A stretch of DNA of 64,000 nt from CAVVDT01 sp963747005 (GTDB lineage: Bacteria; Pseudomonadota; Alphaproteobacteria; Rhizobiales; Aestuariivirgaceae). Positions 55,302-64,000 of this stretch are shown here, in pieces. The stretch spans positions 434,001-498,000 of the forward strand of contig CAVVDT010000008.1 of NCBI GenBank assembly GCA_963747005.1, in the 5' to 3' direction. The translations under genes and the position numbers were made by a program. How positions within the stretch are numbered: the stretch's first letter is position 1; each line of letters starts with the position of its first letter. A model generated the notes under the pieces. The model ran no database searches. It was not told the origin of the DNA and saw nothing but the letters and a program-made list of their open reading frames with translations.

Positions 55302-58300
55302 ATGGCTGCGGGACAGGAACTGCTCGATCTATCGACCAATCTTGCAACCACACGCGCCCACGTCGAGCAACTGGACACCGACGTCGGCGATATCAACGAA
55401 ATCGTCGAGGATGCCAAGCAGGCGCTGGAATATCCGGGCGAGATCGAGGTCGAGGCCAAGGACTTCATCAAGACCGTGGATGAGGCGAAGGTCTCGCTGA
55501 AGGTGGTGCAGAAGGTCGGGCCGCTCGGCAACATCGTCGCGAAAGTGGTCACCCCAGTGCTCGACAAGCTGGAATCGGTGGCAGAGAAAGTCCGCGACGA
55601 AGCACACGATCTCAATCAGAAGATCGTTGATTCAGGCTACATCGACAAGCTCACCGAGGCCCACAACAAGCTCGATAATTTCCAGCTTACGCTTGACGGC
55701 ATAGACACGAAGCTCGGCGACTACGAGAGCACGGTCAACCAGACGGCCACGGTGCTCGATGTCGTGGGCGCGCCGCTCAACGGCCTTTCGGCCACGATCG
55801 ACACCGATGTCACTCCCATCAACACGGGACTCGAGGCGATCAACACGACCTATGACAGCATCGCCGCCGACGTCGATGCCTTCAAGGCCAACTTCTCGAC
55901 CACCTTCCTTGCCCCGCTTGTCAACGTGGCCAGGTCCTTCAGCAGCATCAACAGTTCGCTCGCCTTCCTGAGCGGCCCCCTCGATACCGTCTATTCGTTG
56001 TTGAAGCCGATCGAGCCGCTGCTCGATGCCGTGGGGTTCATATACAACATTACCGTGGGTCCGGTGGTCAACTTCATCCTCGACAATCTGGGCATCACGC
56101 ATATCTTCGACTCGGTCGCCAACAGCATCGCAAGTGTGCTGCCTGATCCTCATGTCCTCGACGGCATTGCCGCTCCCCTCGACACGGCCCTCATCGAGGT
56201 CAGCGACTTCCTCGGCACGTCCGGCTGGAACAACGACGTCACCGACCTCATCAATCACGTCACGAGCGACGTGTTCGACCCGCTCGGCATCGGTGCGACG
56301 GGGGCAATCCAGATCGGCACCGCGGACGCCGACACCCTTATCGGTAGCGACGGGGGCGATGTGCTCAATCCGCTTGCCGGCGACAACTCGGTCGCGGGCC
56401 ATGGCGGCGACGACATCCTCATCGCCAGCGCCGGCAACAACACCATGGACGGCGGCAACGGCACCGACCGCGTCATCTTCCATGATAACTTCTCCCAGTA
56501 CAGCTTCAACGTGGACGGGCTCGACGGCCCGCTGGTGTTCACCGACAACGCGGCCTCCGGCACCGGCGACGGGACGGAGACCCTCTACAATGTCGAATTG
56601 CTGATCTTCAAGGACATAACGTTCACAGCCGACCAGCTCATCAACAACGTCTTCATCGCCACCGGACCGGTGCTCAACGGCACGGCCAGCGGCGACTTCC
56701 TCTATGCCGGGTCGACCTCAGTCACCATCAACGCATTTCAGGGCGACGACCGCATTACCGGCAGTGACCAGCCCGACACGCTGAACGGCGGCGCGGGCAA
56801 CGACACCATCATCAGCAATCTCGGCGGCGACGTGGTCAATGGCGGACCCGGCAACGACACCTGGCTCTATCCGGAGAATTCGGCTTCCGGCAACCCCGTG
56901 ACCAGCGTCGACCTGGTGACCGGGCTCACCTATGACGGCGATTCCGCCGACACGCTGTCCAGCATCGAGAACATCGTCGTGCAGGACAGCCGCGATACGC
57001 AGCTTTTCGGCAACGACGGCGCCAATCGCATCGTCGCCAGCGGCGGGCGCGACTGGATCGACGGGCGCGGCGGCAACGATACAATCGACGGCGGCGGCGG
57101 CCAGGACCTCCTGATCGGCGGGCGCGGGTCCGACCATGTGAGCGGCGGCGACGGCTACGACGTGCTGCTGGCGGGCGCTGCCCTCAACGACACGACCAGC
57201 GACCACTATGACGGCGGCGACGGCACCGACGTGCTGTTCTATTCGACCGACTACAACAACTACCAGATCCAACCCGAGCACGGCAGCAGCAGCAGCATCG
57301 GCCAGCAACTGTCGGGGAATCCGCTGCACATCTTCGCCGATACCGGCACCATCCAGCGCATGACCGCCGACGGCACGAGCGTGGTGGGGACCGACCATGC
57401 GATCAACATCGAAAGCTATGTCGGCTCCGACTTCAACGATGTCCTGCATGGTTCGCCCGGCGTCAGCATCGACGGCGGCGGCGGCGATGACACGCTCTAT
57501 TCCAACGGCTCGGCCCTGACCGCCGGCGGTTCGGGCAACGACCTCATCTATGTCACGCTCAATCCCGACACCCACAACAGCACCAACTTCGACGGCGGGT
57601 CGGGCAATGATACGCTCGATACCCGCCTGGTTACCGACGCACGCTGGTCGGTGCGGCTGAGCGGCGCCATCGGCACCAGCTTTCAGGGCTTCGATGCCAA
57701 ATATGCGGGTCAACTGGGCAGCGACCCGAACAGCATCAGCCAGGTCATTCCCAACGGCGTCAGCGGCAACCTCACCAATATCCAGGTGATCTATCTCGGC
57801 GCCTTTGCCGATGAGGTCTATCTCAACGGCAGCGAGACGGTGACGGTCTATGGCGGCGCCGGCGACGACATCCTCGTGCGCCAGGTCGGCAACGACGGCA
57901 GTCCCAGCGTGGTGTGCTACGGCCAGCAGGGCAACGACCACATCGAGCTGTATACGCCGGGTCAGGTCTATGGCGGCGCGGGCAATGACGACTTCCTGGT
58001 CAACGCTTCGGGCAGCGGACACGTGGTGGACGGCGGCGCCGGCGACGACTTCATGACGATCACGCGCATGAACGGGACGATCGACGGTGGCGCCGGCCAT
58101 GACGTCGTTTCGTTCGACCTCGCCTTTACCTCGACGGTCAACAACCACGTCGACCTTGCGGCCGGAACTTTCCAGAACGTGCGCTATAGCGGCAGCTTTG
58201 CCGAACACGACGTCATCGGCACGATCCACCACGTCGAGCAGCTCATCGGGGACGATCAATCAAAGGACGAGTTCTACGGCAGCGCTCACGACGAGCAGTT

Positions 58301-60278
58301 CTCCGGCCGGGGCGGTGATGACATATTGGTTGGCCGCGGCGGCAACGACCAGCTCTTTGGTGGCACCGGCAACGACTCGCTCGAAGGGGACAACGGCAAC
58401 GATCTGCTGCATGGCGGCATCGGCGACAACACGTTGAACGGCGGTGCCGGCAACGACACCGTCTCCTACGCCAATGCTGCGCCGGATGGGGCCAGGGGCG
58501 AGCTTGTCGCCAGCAATTTCGTCGATGTGACCGTCAATCTCGCGACCGGCATCGCCACGACCAGCGCCAGTTGGACGGACTTCCTCTCGGGCATCGAGAA
58601 CGTCATCGGCGGCCATGGCAACGACACGCTGATCGGCGATGACGGGCGCAACGCCTTGTCGGGCGGCGGCGGCGACGATCTGCTGCAGGGCGCAGGCGGC
58701 GCCGACGTGCTGCTGCTGGGCGAAGGCAACGACACGGCCATGGGCGACGCGGGCGCCGACCGCATCGTCATCGGGCTCGGCAACGCCACGGTCGACGGCG
58801 GCATGGGCAAGGATTCGCTCGATCTCGGTTCCGCCACGGGCCAGATCACCGTCGATTTTCGCCATGACACCTATACCGCCCACCTCGAAACCCCGGTGCC
58901 GGTGTGGAACGACAGCGGGACCACAGAAGCGCGAGACTTCAACGGGGAATCGCTCACGCCGGAACTGGTGCTCGAGACGAGGTCGAGCTTCGCCAACAGC
59001 GCCGACGACCTGACGCGGCTTCTGCCCGACACGACCGATCCCCTGTACAACCAGTTTGTCATCAAGACCGTTCAGACGCCGGTCGACTATCTCGGCACCT
59101 TCAGCAATGTGGAGACCGTGCTCGGCGGCGCTGCCGTGACGAGGATCGTGGTCGGCAGCGGCCTCGATCACTATGACGGCAGCGGCCCGGGCACCGATAT
59201 CCTCGACCTGAGCGGCTTCAACGTGGGCGTCAGCTTCGATCTGGCGACCGGTGCCAGCGACAATGCCCGCCTGATGGGCGACACGCTCCTCGGCATCGAC
59301 CGCATCGACGGTTCGCGCTTCGGCGATCACCTCACCGGCGACACCGGCAACGACAGTCTGTTCGGCGGCGAAGGCAATGACACGCTCATTGGCGGCGGTG
59401 GTAGCGATCATCTGAACGGTGGTCTGGGCAATGACCGGATGGTCGGCGGTGCCGGCGGCGACTTGCTGCAAGCCGGTGACGGCAACGATACCCTCATGGG
59501 CAATGGTGGCAACGATACCTTGAGGGGAGGTAGCGGCGCGGATCACCTGAACGGCGGGGCGGGCGACGACCGGCTGACGGGCAACGGCGATGCCGACACC
59601 CTCTTCGGCGGCGATGGCAACGACACCCTGATCGGCGGCGGCGGTGCCGACAAGCTCAGCGGCGGTGCCGGTTTCGATCGCGTCGGCTACTACTTCTCCG
59701 CCGCTGCCGTCACCGTCGACCTGAACACCGGGCATGGCTCGGGCGGCCTCGCCAACGGCGATACCCTGAGCAGCATCGAGGGGGTGTCCGGCTCCGACAG
59801 GTTCGGCGATACCCTGATCGGGCACGCCGGGGTCGATGTCGAGTTGGTCGGCAACGGCGGGGATGATTTCCTCAAAGGCCTCGACGGCAACGACTCGCTT
59901 TACGGCGACAACGGCAACGACACCCTCAGGGGCGGCTTCGGCAATGATGTGCTGAATGGCGGCAAGGGAGGCGATTTCCTGATCGGCGGCGGTGGCAACG
60001 ACCTGCTGACCGGCGGTAGCGGACCCGATACCTTTGTCTTCGTCGACGGCTTCGGCGACGACACCATTACCGACTTCTCGGGCAACAACACGGAAAAGAT
60101 CGACCTGTCGGGCGTCAGCGACATCACCAGCTTTGCCGATCTGGTCACCAACCACCTGGATGACCATACCAGCTTCGTGGTGATCGTCGATGGCACCGAC
60201 TCGATCAGGCTCGACGATGTCACTATGAACCACATCGGCGCCGGCCATGCCTTTTCGGCGGGCGATTTCATCTTTTGA
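55302..60278 (+). CDS. large RTX calcium-binding protein, probable type I secretion substrate
   Basis: The 1658-residue protein has no N-terminal signal peptide. Residues 1-290 are helical and heptad-like (LDLSTNLATTRAHVEQLDTD), suggesting a coiled-coil stalk. From about residue 340 on come clusters of RTX nonapeptides (GGxGxDxLx, as GGAGNDTI and GGGGNDLL) near 343-400, 485-530, 580-625, 1003-1056, 1103-1169, 1340-1462 and 1523-1576, separated by beta-rich spacers with DLxTG elements. The end, DTFVFVDGFGDDTITDF...GDFIF, is the typical type I secretion C-terminus. Calcium would fold it outside the cell. No transporter ATPase, membrane fusion or TolC gene is nearby. Roles could be adhesion, S-layer or biofilm. 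Confidence 0.93.
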   Translation: MAAGQELLDLSTNLATTRAHVEQLDTDVGDINEIVEDAKQALEYPGEIEVEAKDFIKTVDEAKVSLKVVQKVGPLGNIVAKVVTPVLDKLESVAEKVRDEAHDLNQKIVDSGYIDKLTEAHNKLDNFQLTLDGIDTKLGDYESTVNQTATVLDVVGAPLNGLSATIDTDVTPINTGLEAINTTYDSIAADVDAFKANFSTTFLAPLVNVARSFSSINSSLAFLSGPLDTVYSLLKPIEPLLDAVGFIYNITVGPVVNFILDNLGITHIFDSVANSIASVLPDPHVLDGIAAPLDTALIEVSDFLGTSGWNNDVTDLINHVTSDVFDPLGIGATGAIQIGTADADTLIGSDGGDVLNPLAGDNSVAGHGGDDILIASAGNNTMDGGNGTDRVIFHDNFSQYSFNVDGLDGPLVFTDNAASGTGDGTETLYNVELLIFKDITFTADQLINNVFIATGPVLNGTASGDFLYAGSTSVTINAFQGDDRITGSDQPDTLNGGAGNDTIISNLGGDVVNGGPGNDTWLYPENSASGNPVTSVDLVTGLTYDGDSADTLSSIENIVVQDSRDTQLFGNDGANRIVASGGRDWIDGRGGNDTIDGGGGQDLLIGGRGSDHVSGGDGYDVLLAGAALNDTTSDHYDGGDGTDVLFYSTDYNNYQIQPEHGSSSSIGQQLSGNPLHIFADTGTIQRMTADGTSVVGTDHAINIESYVGSDFNDVLHGSPGVSIDGGGGDDTLYSNGSALTAGGSGNDLIYVTLNPDTHNSTNFDGGSGNDTLDTRLVTDARWSVRLSGAIGTSFQGFDAKYAGQLGSDPNSISQVIPNGVSGNLTNIQVIYLGAFADEVYLNGSETVTVYGGAGDDILVRQVGNDGSPSVVCYGQQGNDHIELYTPGQVYGGAGNDDFLVNASGSGHVVDGGAGDDFMTITRMNGTIDGGAGHDVVSFDLAFTSTVNNHVDLAAGTFQNVRYSGSFAEHDVIGTIHHVEQLIGDDQSKDEFYGSAHDEQFSGRGGDDILVGRGGNDQLFGGTGNDSLEGDNGNDLLHGGIGDNTLNGGAGNDTVSYANAAPDGARGELVASNFVDVTVNLATGIATTSASWTDFLSGIENVIGGHGNDTLIGDDGRNALSGGGGDDLLQGAGGADVLLLGEGNDTAMGDAGADRIVIGLGNATVDGGMGKDSLDLGSATGQITVDFRHDTYTAHLETPVPVWNDSGTTEARDFNGESLTPELVLETRSSFANSADDLTRLLPDTTDPLYNQFVIKTVQTPVDYLGTFSNVETVLGGAAVTRIVVGSGLDHYDGSGPGTDILDLSGFNVGVSFDLATGASDNARLMGDTLLGIDRIDGSRFGDHLTGDTGNDSLFGGEGNDTLIGGGGSDHLNGGLGNDRMVGGAGGDLLQAGDGNDTLMGNGGNDTLRGGSGADHLNGGAGDDRLTGNGDADTLFGGDGNDTLIGGGGADKLSGGAGFDRVGYYFSAAAVTVDLNTGHGSGGLANGDTLSSIEGVSGSDRFGDTLIGHAGVDVELVGNGGDDFLKGLDGNDSLYGDNGNDTLRGGFGNDVLNGGKGGDFLIGGGGNDLLTGGSGPDTFVFVDGFGDDTITDFSGNNTEKIDLSGVSDITSFADLVTNHLDDHTSFVVIVDGTDSIRLDDVTMNHIGAGHAFSAGDFIF

Positions 60279-60541
60279 GGCGAACCCTTGGCGGCTAAAT
60301 CGTTTGCCGGCCGGCCTGTGAATGTCTTGGTTGGGTCAAATCGGCCGAACTTGCAGGCAACCGAGTGCGCCCGCTATGCTTCCAAGGGCGAACGAGAACC
60401 GGGGGACAGCAGACATTCCACCCCCAATGCCCCAATCATCGCTGCGTCGAGGCCCCTGAACGCACGAGACTGTAACCAGGGGGTAATCACTGGTTCTTCG
60501 GAGGCCTTGTGATCGCTTCGATTTTCAGATCCCGGACATGC
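60279..60541. other. intergenic region after the RTX gene
   Basis: About 260 bases lie between the RTX stop and the tRNA terminator. A terminator for the RTX gene would be expected here but no strong hairpin with T-run is seen. No gene is supported. Confidence 0.4.
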
Positions 60542-60568
60542 AAAAAGCCGCGGTTTTCCGCGGCTTTT
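60542..60568 (-). terminator. intrinsic terminator of tRNA-Gly
   Basis: Arms GCCGCGG (60547-60553) and CCGCGGC (60558-60564) form a perfect 7-bp stem with a four-base loop. Read on the minus strand it is followed by TTTTT, 16 bases after the tRNA 3' end. An A/T tract on the other side makes it able to work in both directions. Confidence 0.88.
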
Positions 60569-60583
60569 GGGCATTTCTAAACT

Positions 60584-60658
60584 TGGAGCGGGCGATGGGA
60601 TTCGAACCCACGACCCCAACCTTGGCAAGGTTGTGCTCTACCCCTGAGCTACGCCCGC
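60584..60658 (-). tRNA. tRNA-Gly(GCC)
   Basis: On the minus strand the 75-base gene folds as a full cloverleaf: acceptor GCGGGCG pairing with CGCCCGC, D-arm GCTC-AGGGGTA-GAGC, anticodon arm CAACC-TTGCCAA-GGTTG giving anticodon GCC, and T-arm GTGGG-TTCGAAT-CCCAT. The genome-encoded TCCA end is present. It is followed by its own terminator. Confidence 0.97.
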
Positions 60659-60814
60659 ACTCCATTATGACGGCGGCACCAGCAGCCGCCGAAGTGATCG
60701 GCGTTATTGCGCAATCGGCCTTGAAATGCAATAGCATCCGGCAACACCTCCGGGCAGAGCCGATGTTATCATCCGGGTCGCGCGATACCGGGCTTTTTTT
60801 GCGGGGAATTAGCC

Positions 60815-61306
60815 ATGCCGGCCACGCGCGAGATGTTGTTCCGCCATCTCGAAAACCTCGGAATTTTCACCACCACGATCAGCCATCCGCCGGTCTTCAC
60901 CGTGCAGGAAGCCAGGGCCCTGCGCGGCACCATACCCGGCTTGCACATCAAGAACCTGTTCCTGAAGGACAAGAAAGGTGCCTTGTGGCTGGTGGTGTGC
61001 GAGGAGGAGGTCAGCGTCGATCTGAAGGCGCTGCCGGCACTGATCGGCTCGGCTCGGCTTTCCTTTGGCCGTCCTGAACTCTTGCGCGAAGTGCTCGGCA
61101 TCGAGCCCGGTTCGGTAACGCCGTTTGCCTTGATCAACGACAAGGAAAAACGAGTGAATGTGGTGCTTGACGCTCACATCGCCGAAGCCCGCGCCGTCAA
61201 CTGCCATCCGCTCGAAAACACCGCCACTACGACCATAGCTTCAGGCGATCTGATGACATTCATCAAGAGCACCGGACATGTGGCGAAGCTCGTCGCGTTC
61301 GGCTGA
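60815..61306 (+). CDS. YbaK/ProX-type aminoacyl-tRNA deacylase
   Basis: The 163-residue protein has the YbaK/ProX fold markers: HPPVFTVQEA, GLHIKNLFLKDKKG with the catalytic Lys, and NDKEKRVNVVLD and HPLENTATTTI near the end. ProX proteins free tRNA(Pro) that was wrongly charged with alanine, acting in trans in the cytoplasm. Length is normal. The ATG at 60815 has a weak GGGGAATT upstream. Confidence 0.92.
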   Translation: MPATREMLFRHLENLGIFTTTISHPPVFTVQEARALRGTIPGLHIKNLFLKDKKGALWLVVCEEEVSVDLKALPALIGSARLSFGRPELLREVLGIEPGSVTPFALINDKEKRVNVVLDAHIAEARAVNCHPLENTATTTIASGDLMTFIKSTGHVAKLVAFG

Positions 61307-61427
61307 GCTCCGTTGGCCACAAGAGGCCGGATTGTATTTGCGGCCAGGATTGTCCATGTATGGGGCAAGAACGACTTATTGTAGGGGCGGGAATCGACGT
61401 CCCGGACATTGGTAAGGATGAATTGAC

Positions 61428-62369
61428 ATGGCAGGTCCGCTGATAGATTTGGGCGCCAGGCCGGCAGATTCCAATGAAGGCAAGCCCGCGGGCGGCGATG
61501 GTCTGGTTCGTGAATCGACCACGCGCACCTTCATGACGGACGTCATAGAGGCCTCGCGCGAGGTGCCGGTGCTGGTGGACTTCTGGGCACCGTGGTGCGG
61601 CCCGTGCAAGCAACTCGGCCCCCTCATTGAGCGCCTTGTGCGCGAACTGAAGGGAGCGGTTCGCCTGGTTAAGATCAATGTCGACGAGAACCAGCAACTT
61701 GCCGCCCAGATGCGCATCCAGTCGATTCCAGCAGTATTTGCTTTCGTGAACGGCCAGCCGGTCGATGGCTTCATGGGAGCGTTGCCTGAGAGCGAGCTTC
61801 GCGCCTTTCTGAAGCGCATTACCGGCGATGGCGGCATGGCCGAGGAAATCGCCGCCGTTATCGTCGAGGCGCGCGAGGCCCTGGCCGCCGGCGACATCGA
61901 AAAGGCACAACAGGCGTTCAATGCCGTACTTGGCGCCGACGCTGAGAATGTCGATGCCCTCGCCGGACTGGCCCGTTGCCAGATCGCCACCGGCGACTTC
62001 GATGGCGCCGAGGCGACCCTGGCCGGCGTCCCGCCGACCAAGAACGAGCACGTCGAAATCGTGGGCGCCCGCGCCGCACTCGAACTCGCGGCCAATCCGG
62101 TCGATCTGAGTAACGTGACACGCCTGTCGCAAGCCGTGGCGGCCGATCCCGATGATCATCAGTCGCGCTTCGATCTGGCGGTGGCGCTCAACGGGGCCGG
62201 CCGTCGCGAGGAGGCCGTCGATCACCTGTTGCACATCGTACGCCATGCGCGGTCCTGGAACGATGAAGCGGCCCGCAAGCAGCTCGTGACATTCTTCGAG
62301 GCCTGGGGGCCCACGGACGAGCTCACGCTCATCGGGCGCCGCAAGCTGTCGGCCGTTCTGTTTTCGTGA
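61428..62369 (+). CDS. cnoX: thioredoxin-TPR co-chaperone CnoX (YbbN)
   Basis: Residues about 25-130 form a thioredoxin domain with active-site WCGPC. Residues 140-313 are TPR-like helical repeats (ALAAGDIEKAQQAFNAVL). This combination is CnoX/YbbN, which protects proteins from hypochlorous-acid damage and hands them to GroEL or DnaK. As in other alphaproteobacteria, the active-site cysteines are kept, unlike E. coli. The GGTAAGG site precedes the ATG. Confidence 0.92.
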   Translation: MAGPLIDLGARPADSNEGKPAGGDGLVRESTTRTFMTDVIEASREVPVLVDFWAPWCGPCKQLGPLIERLVRELKGAVRLVKINVDENQQLAAQMRIQSIPAVFAFVNGQPVDGFMGALPESELRAFLKRITGDGGMAEEIAAVIVEAREALAAGDIEKAQQAFNAVLGADAENVDALAGLARCQIATGDFDGAEATLAGVPPTKNEHVEIVGARAALELAANPVDLSNVTRLSQAVAADPDDHQSRFDLAVALNGAGRREEAVDHLLHIVRHARSWNDEAARKQLVTFFEAWGPTDELTLIGRRKLSAVLFS

Positions 62370-62377
62370 GACAACGC

Positions 62378-63064
62378 ATGGCGTTCATCTCAAGATATCG
62401 CACGATCATCGACCTGCCGGATACGATCCCGGTGTTTCCGCTGGGCGGCGTGCTGTTGCTGCCGCGCGCCCAGTTGCCGCTCAATGTGTTTGAGCCGCGC
62501 TATCTCGCCATGGTGGACCATGCTCTGGCGGGCAGTCGCGTGATCGGCATGATCCAGCCGGACGGCGAAGCAGCGATCACGCTCCAGGGCGATGCCTCGG
62601 CCCGCCCGCCCCTTGCGCGCGTCGGTTGCGCCGGCTGCATCAGTGCCTATGCCGAGACCGGTGACGGGCGGGTCGCCATGACCCTTACCGGGCTGTGCCG
62701 CTTCGTGGTCACCCGCGAACTGCAGGTGCCAACGCCATTCCGGCAAGTTGTTGCGGACTATGCGCCTTTTGCCGGCGATCTTGCGGCGGGCAAAGGAGAA
62801 GACGAGGTGGACCGCGGGGCTTTGCTGGCGGCTCTGCGTGCCTATCTCAGGGCCAACGACCTGACCGCCGACTGGAAGGAAATCGGTGCTGCCTCCAGCG
62901 AGCAACTGGTGAATTCACTGGCCATGCTTTCACCCTATGGGCCGGCCGACAAGCAGGCCCTCCTCGAAACGCCGGCCCTGGCTGGACGGGCGGAGTTGCT
63001 CGTTGCGCTTACCGAGCGCGCACTGTCGAACGAGCCCGGCGCGCCAGCTTCGCGTTTGCAGTAG
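62378..63064 (+). CDS. Lon-substrate-binding-domain protein (LON N-terminal domain only)
   Basis: The roughly 228-residue protein matches the N-terminal substrate-binding domain of Lon (PVFPLGGVLLLPRAQLPLNVFEPRYLAMVDHAL) without ATPase or protease parts. The exact role of these stand-alone proteins is not known; protein quality control is likely. An alternative GTG at 62366 overlaps the cnoX stop and is as plausible as the ATG at 62378 chosen here. It is translated with cnoX in one operon. Confidence 0.88.
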   Translation: MAFISRYRTIIDLPDTIPVFPLGGVLLLPRAQLPLNVFEPRYLAMVDHALAGSRVIGMIQPDGEAAITLQGDASARPPLARVGCAGCISAYAETGDGRVAMTLTGLCRFVVTRELQVPTPFRQVVADYAPFAGDLAAGKGEDEVDRGALLAALRAYLRANDLTADWKEIGAASSEQLVNSLAMLSPYGPADKQALLETPALAGRAELLVALTERALSNEPGAPASRLQ

Positions 63065-63068
63065 CGGC

Positions 63069-63302
63069 ATGAGTGATTCCGACCAGCCCGACAAGCCGCA
63101 AGCCCCACGAAGCCAGGGGGTTGCGGTCGACCGCCGGTTGCTGGAGTTGCTGGTCTGCCCGATCACCCGTCAGGCGCTCGATTACCGCAGCGACCGCCAG
63201 GAGCTTGTCTCACGCTCTGCCAGACTTGCCTTCCCGATTCGCGACGGCATTCCCATCATGCTGGCCGAAGAGGCCAGGGAACTCGGCGACGATGAAACCT
63301 GA
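63069..63302 (+). CDS. Trm112-like zinc-finger-type protein
   Basis: The 77-residue protein has the Trm112/UPF0434 core LLELLVCPITRQAL, LAFPIRDGIPIML and LAEEAREL. Only one Cys is visible in the usual zinc site, as in many bacterial members. In yeast and archaea Trm112 activates methyltransferases; the bacterial role is less clear. It overlaps the next gene by 11 bases. Confidence 0.88.
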   Translation: MSDSDQPDKPQAPRSQGVAVDRRLLELLVCPITRQALDYRSDRQELVSRSARLAFPIRDGIPIMLAEEARELGDDET

Positions 63303-63669
63303 ACACCCCGCGGCGGCGCGCGCCTGGCCCGAGGAGCTGCGTCTCAGCGATGGCGGCACGCGGCTCACGATTCGTTTCGATGACGGCACCTGCCACGTCC
63401 TGAGCGCTGAGTTCTTGCGGGTTGAAAGTCCGAGCGCCGAGGTGAAGGGCCATGGGCCTGGTCAGGCCGTGACGGTCGCCGGCAAGCGCCGGGTGAAGAT
63501 TTCCGCTATAGAGCCGGTGGGCAACTATGCGGTGCGGCTGGTCTTTTCTGACGGGCATTCCACCGGTTTGTACTCGTGGGATTATATTGATCGCCTGGGG
63601 CGCGAGCACGATGAGCTGTGGACCGACTATCTGGCGACTCTCGCACGCGAGGGTCGACAGCGGGATTAG
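63292..63669 (+). CDS. DUF971 domain protein
   Basis: The 125-residue protein carries a DUF971 domain (GBBH-like N-terminal fold): ELRLSDGGTRLTIRFDDGTCHVLSAEFLRVESPSAEV, then VGNYAVRLVFSDGHSTGLYSWDYL-type residues near the end. DUF971 proteins are often encoded near Fe-S or ubiquinone genes; their function is not settled. Start at ATG 63292 overlaps the Trm112-like gene. UbiH follows on the opposite strand, overlapping by 4 bases. Confidence 0.9.
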   Translation: MKPEHPAAARAWPEELRLSDGGTRLTIRFDDGTCHVLSAEFLRVESPSAEVKGHGPGQAVTVAGKRRVKISAIEPVGNYAVRLVFSDGHSTGLYSWDYIDRLGREHDELWTDYLATLAREGRQRD

Positions 63670-64000
63670 GCCGGGCGTCCCATGAGAAGACGCGGCAGGG
63701 TGCCGGTGACGCCGGCGGCCTCCTGCATGAAGGCCGTCTTCAGCGGCCTGACCGCATCGACCGCCCGCAAGCCGGCATCCCTGAGCAGACGCACCGCGGC
63801 ATTGTCATTGGAAAACAGCCGGTTCAGTCCGTCGGTGGCCGCCGCCGCCATTGCCGTGTCGACCCGCCGCCAGCGTTCATAGCGCGCCAGCACAGTTTCG
63901 CTGGCCGGGTCCATGCCGATCTGCATGGCGTCGCCAAGGGATTCCGCCAGGGCGGCAATGTCGCGCAAGCCGAGATTGAACCCGAGCCCGGCGATTGGAT
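63666..64000 (-). CDS. UbiH/UbiF/VisC-family FAD monooxygenase, C-terminal part (cut by window edge)
   Basis: The visible 110 residues are the C-terminus of a ubiquinone-biosynthesis hydroxylase: PIAGLGFNLGLRDIAALAE is the FAD-closing motif, followed by LARYERWRRVDTAMAAAATDGLNRLFSN and a helical tail, all standard for the family. It continues past the right edge, so N-terminal FAD motif and start are not visible. It hydroxylates the ring of the ubiquinone precursor. Confidence 0.93.
   Translation of the reverse strand, partial: PIAGLGFNLGLRDIAALAESLGDAMQIGMDPASETVLARYERWRRVDTAMAAAATDGLNRLFSNDNAAVRLLRDAGLRAVDAVRPLKTAFMQEAAGVTGTLPRLLMGRPA

Noticed and set aside
58260..60248. Long antisense frames over the RTX gene
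   Set aside because: GC-rich repeats leave the reverse strand open; the sense frame has perfect RTX repeats and the secretion end.

Overview
The window reads as chromosome from a GC-rich alphaproteobacterium, most likely in the order Hyphomicrobiales. This rests on the GC-biased codon use, the oxyR-katG pair, the conserved housekeeping run (thioredoxin/CnoX, Lon-substrate-domain protein, Trm112-like, DUF971, UbiH) at the right end, and the many solute-binding-protein transporters. Genus cannot be assigned from the sequence alone. Both window edges cut genes: a cyclic-nucleotide-binding protein at the left and UbiH at the right.

Left part (1-16.3 kb), redox and signalling. A minus-strand operon encodes a secreted five-heme cytochrome, an outer-membrane beta-barrel, a membrane-anchored flavin/2Fe-2S reductase, a secreted four-heme cytochrome and a cyclic-nucleotide-binding protein. 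This could be an electron-transfer route across the envelope. Next come oxyR and a divergent katG. A plus-strand operon follows: a Tll0287-like heme sensor protein, a hybrid histidine kinase with two receivers, a single-domain response regulator, and a protein joining HisKA-like segments, a receiver and a class III adenylate cyclase. The operon looks like a redox-to-cAMP relay, and the only cAMP-type binding protein in view sits at the end of the cytochrome operon.

16.2-24.4 kb holds a six-gene membrane complex related to hydrogenase-4 and complex I (HyfC-E-F-G-I-B order). Its large subunit has lost the NiFe-ligating cysteines, so it fits the energy-converting-hydrogenase-related (Ehr) group rather than a true hydrogenase. 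24.8-28.2 kb is a polyamine-type ABC transporter without a local ATPase.

28.7-35.0 kb is a minus-strand run of three exported proteins: a beta-propeller protein with a basic, His-rich tail built from three different tandem-repeat blocks, a protein made of two copies of an unrecognised domain, and a Sel1-repeat protein. It is the least explained locus in the window.

35.6-44.9 kb is a catabolic island for quinate/shikimate-type compounds: a TRAP transporter, AroQ, a probably NAD-dependent shikimate/quinate dehydrogenase, a QuiC-type 3-dehydroshikimate dehydratase, protocatechuate 3,4-dioxygenase and a DUF849 beta-keto acid cleavage enzyme. A TetR regulator is also encoded, and a perfect 14-bp palindrome lies in the TRAP promoter. 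45.3-54.0 kb has a CocE-type hydrolase facing an amidohydrolase and a complete Dpp/Opp-type ABC importer.

54.1-55.3 kb is a scar with a truncated dihydroorotate-dehydrogenase-like gene and an IS1380-type transposase fragment. It precedes a 1658-residue RTX protein. After tRNA-Gly(GCC) with its own terminator, the window ends in housekeeping genes.
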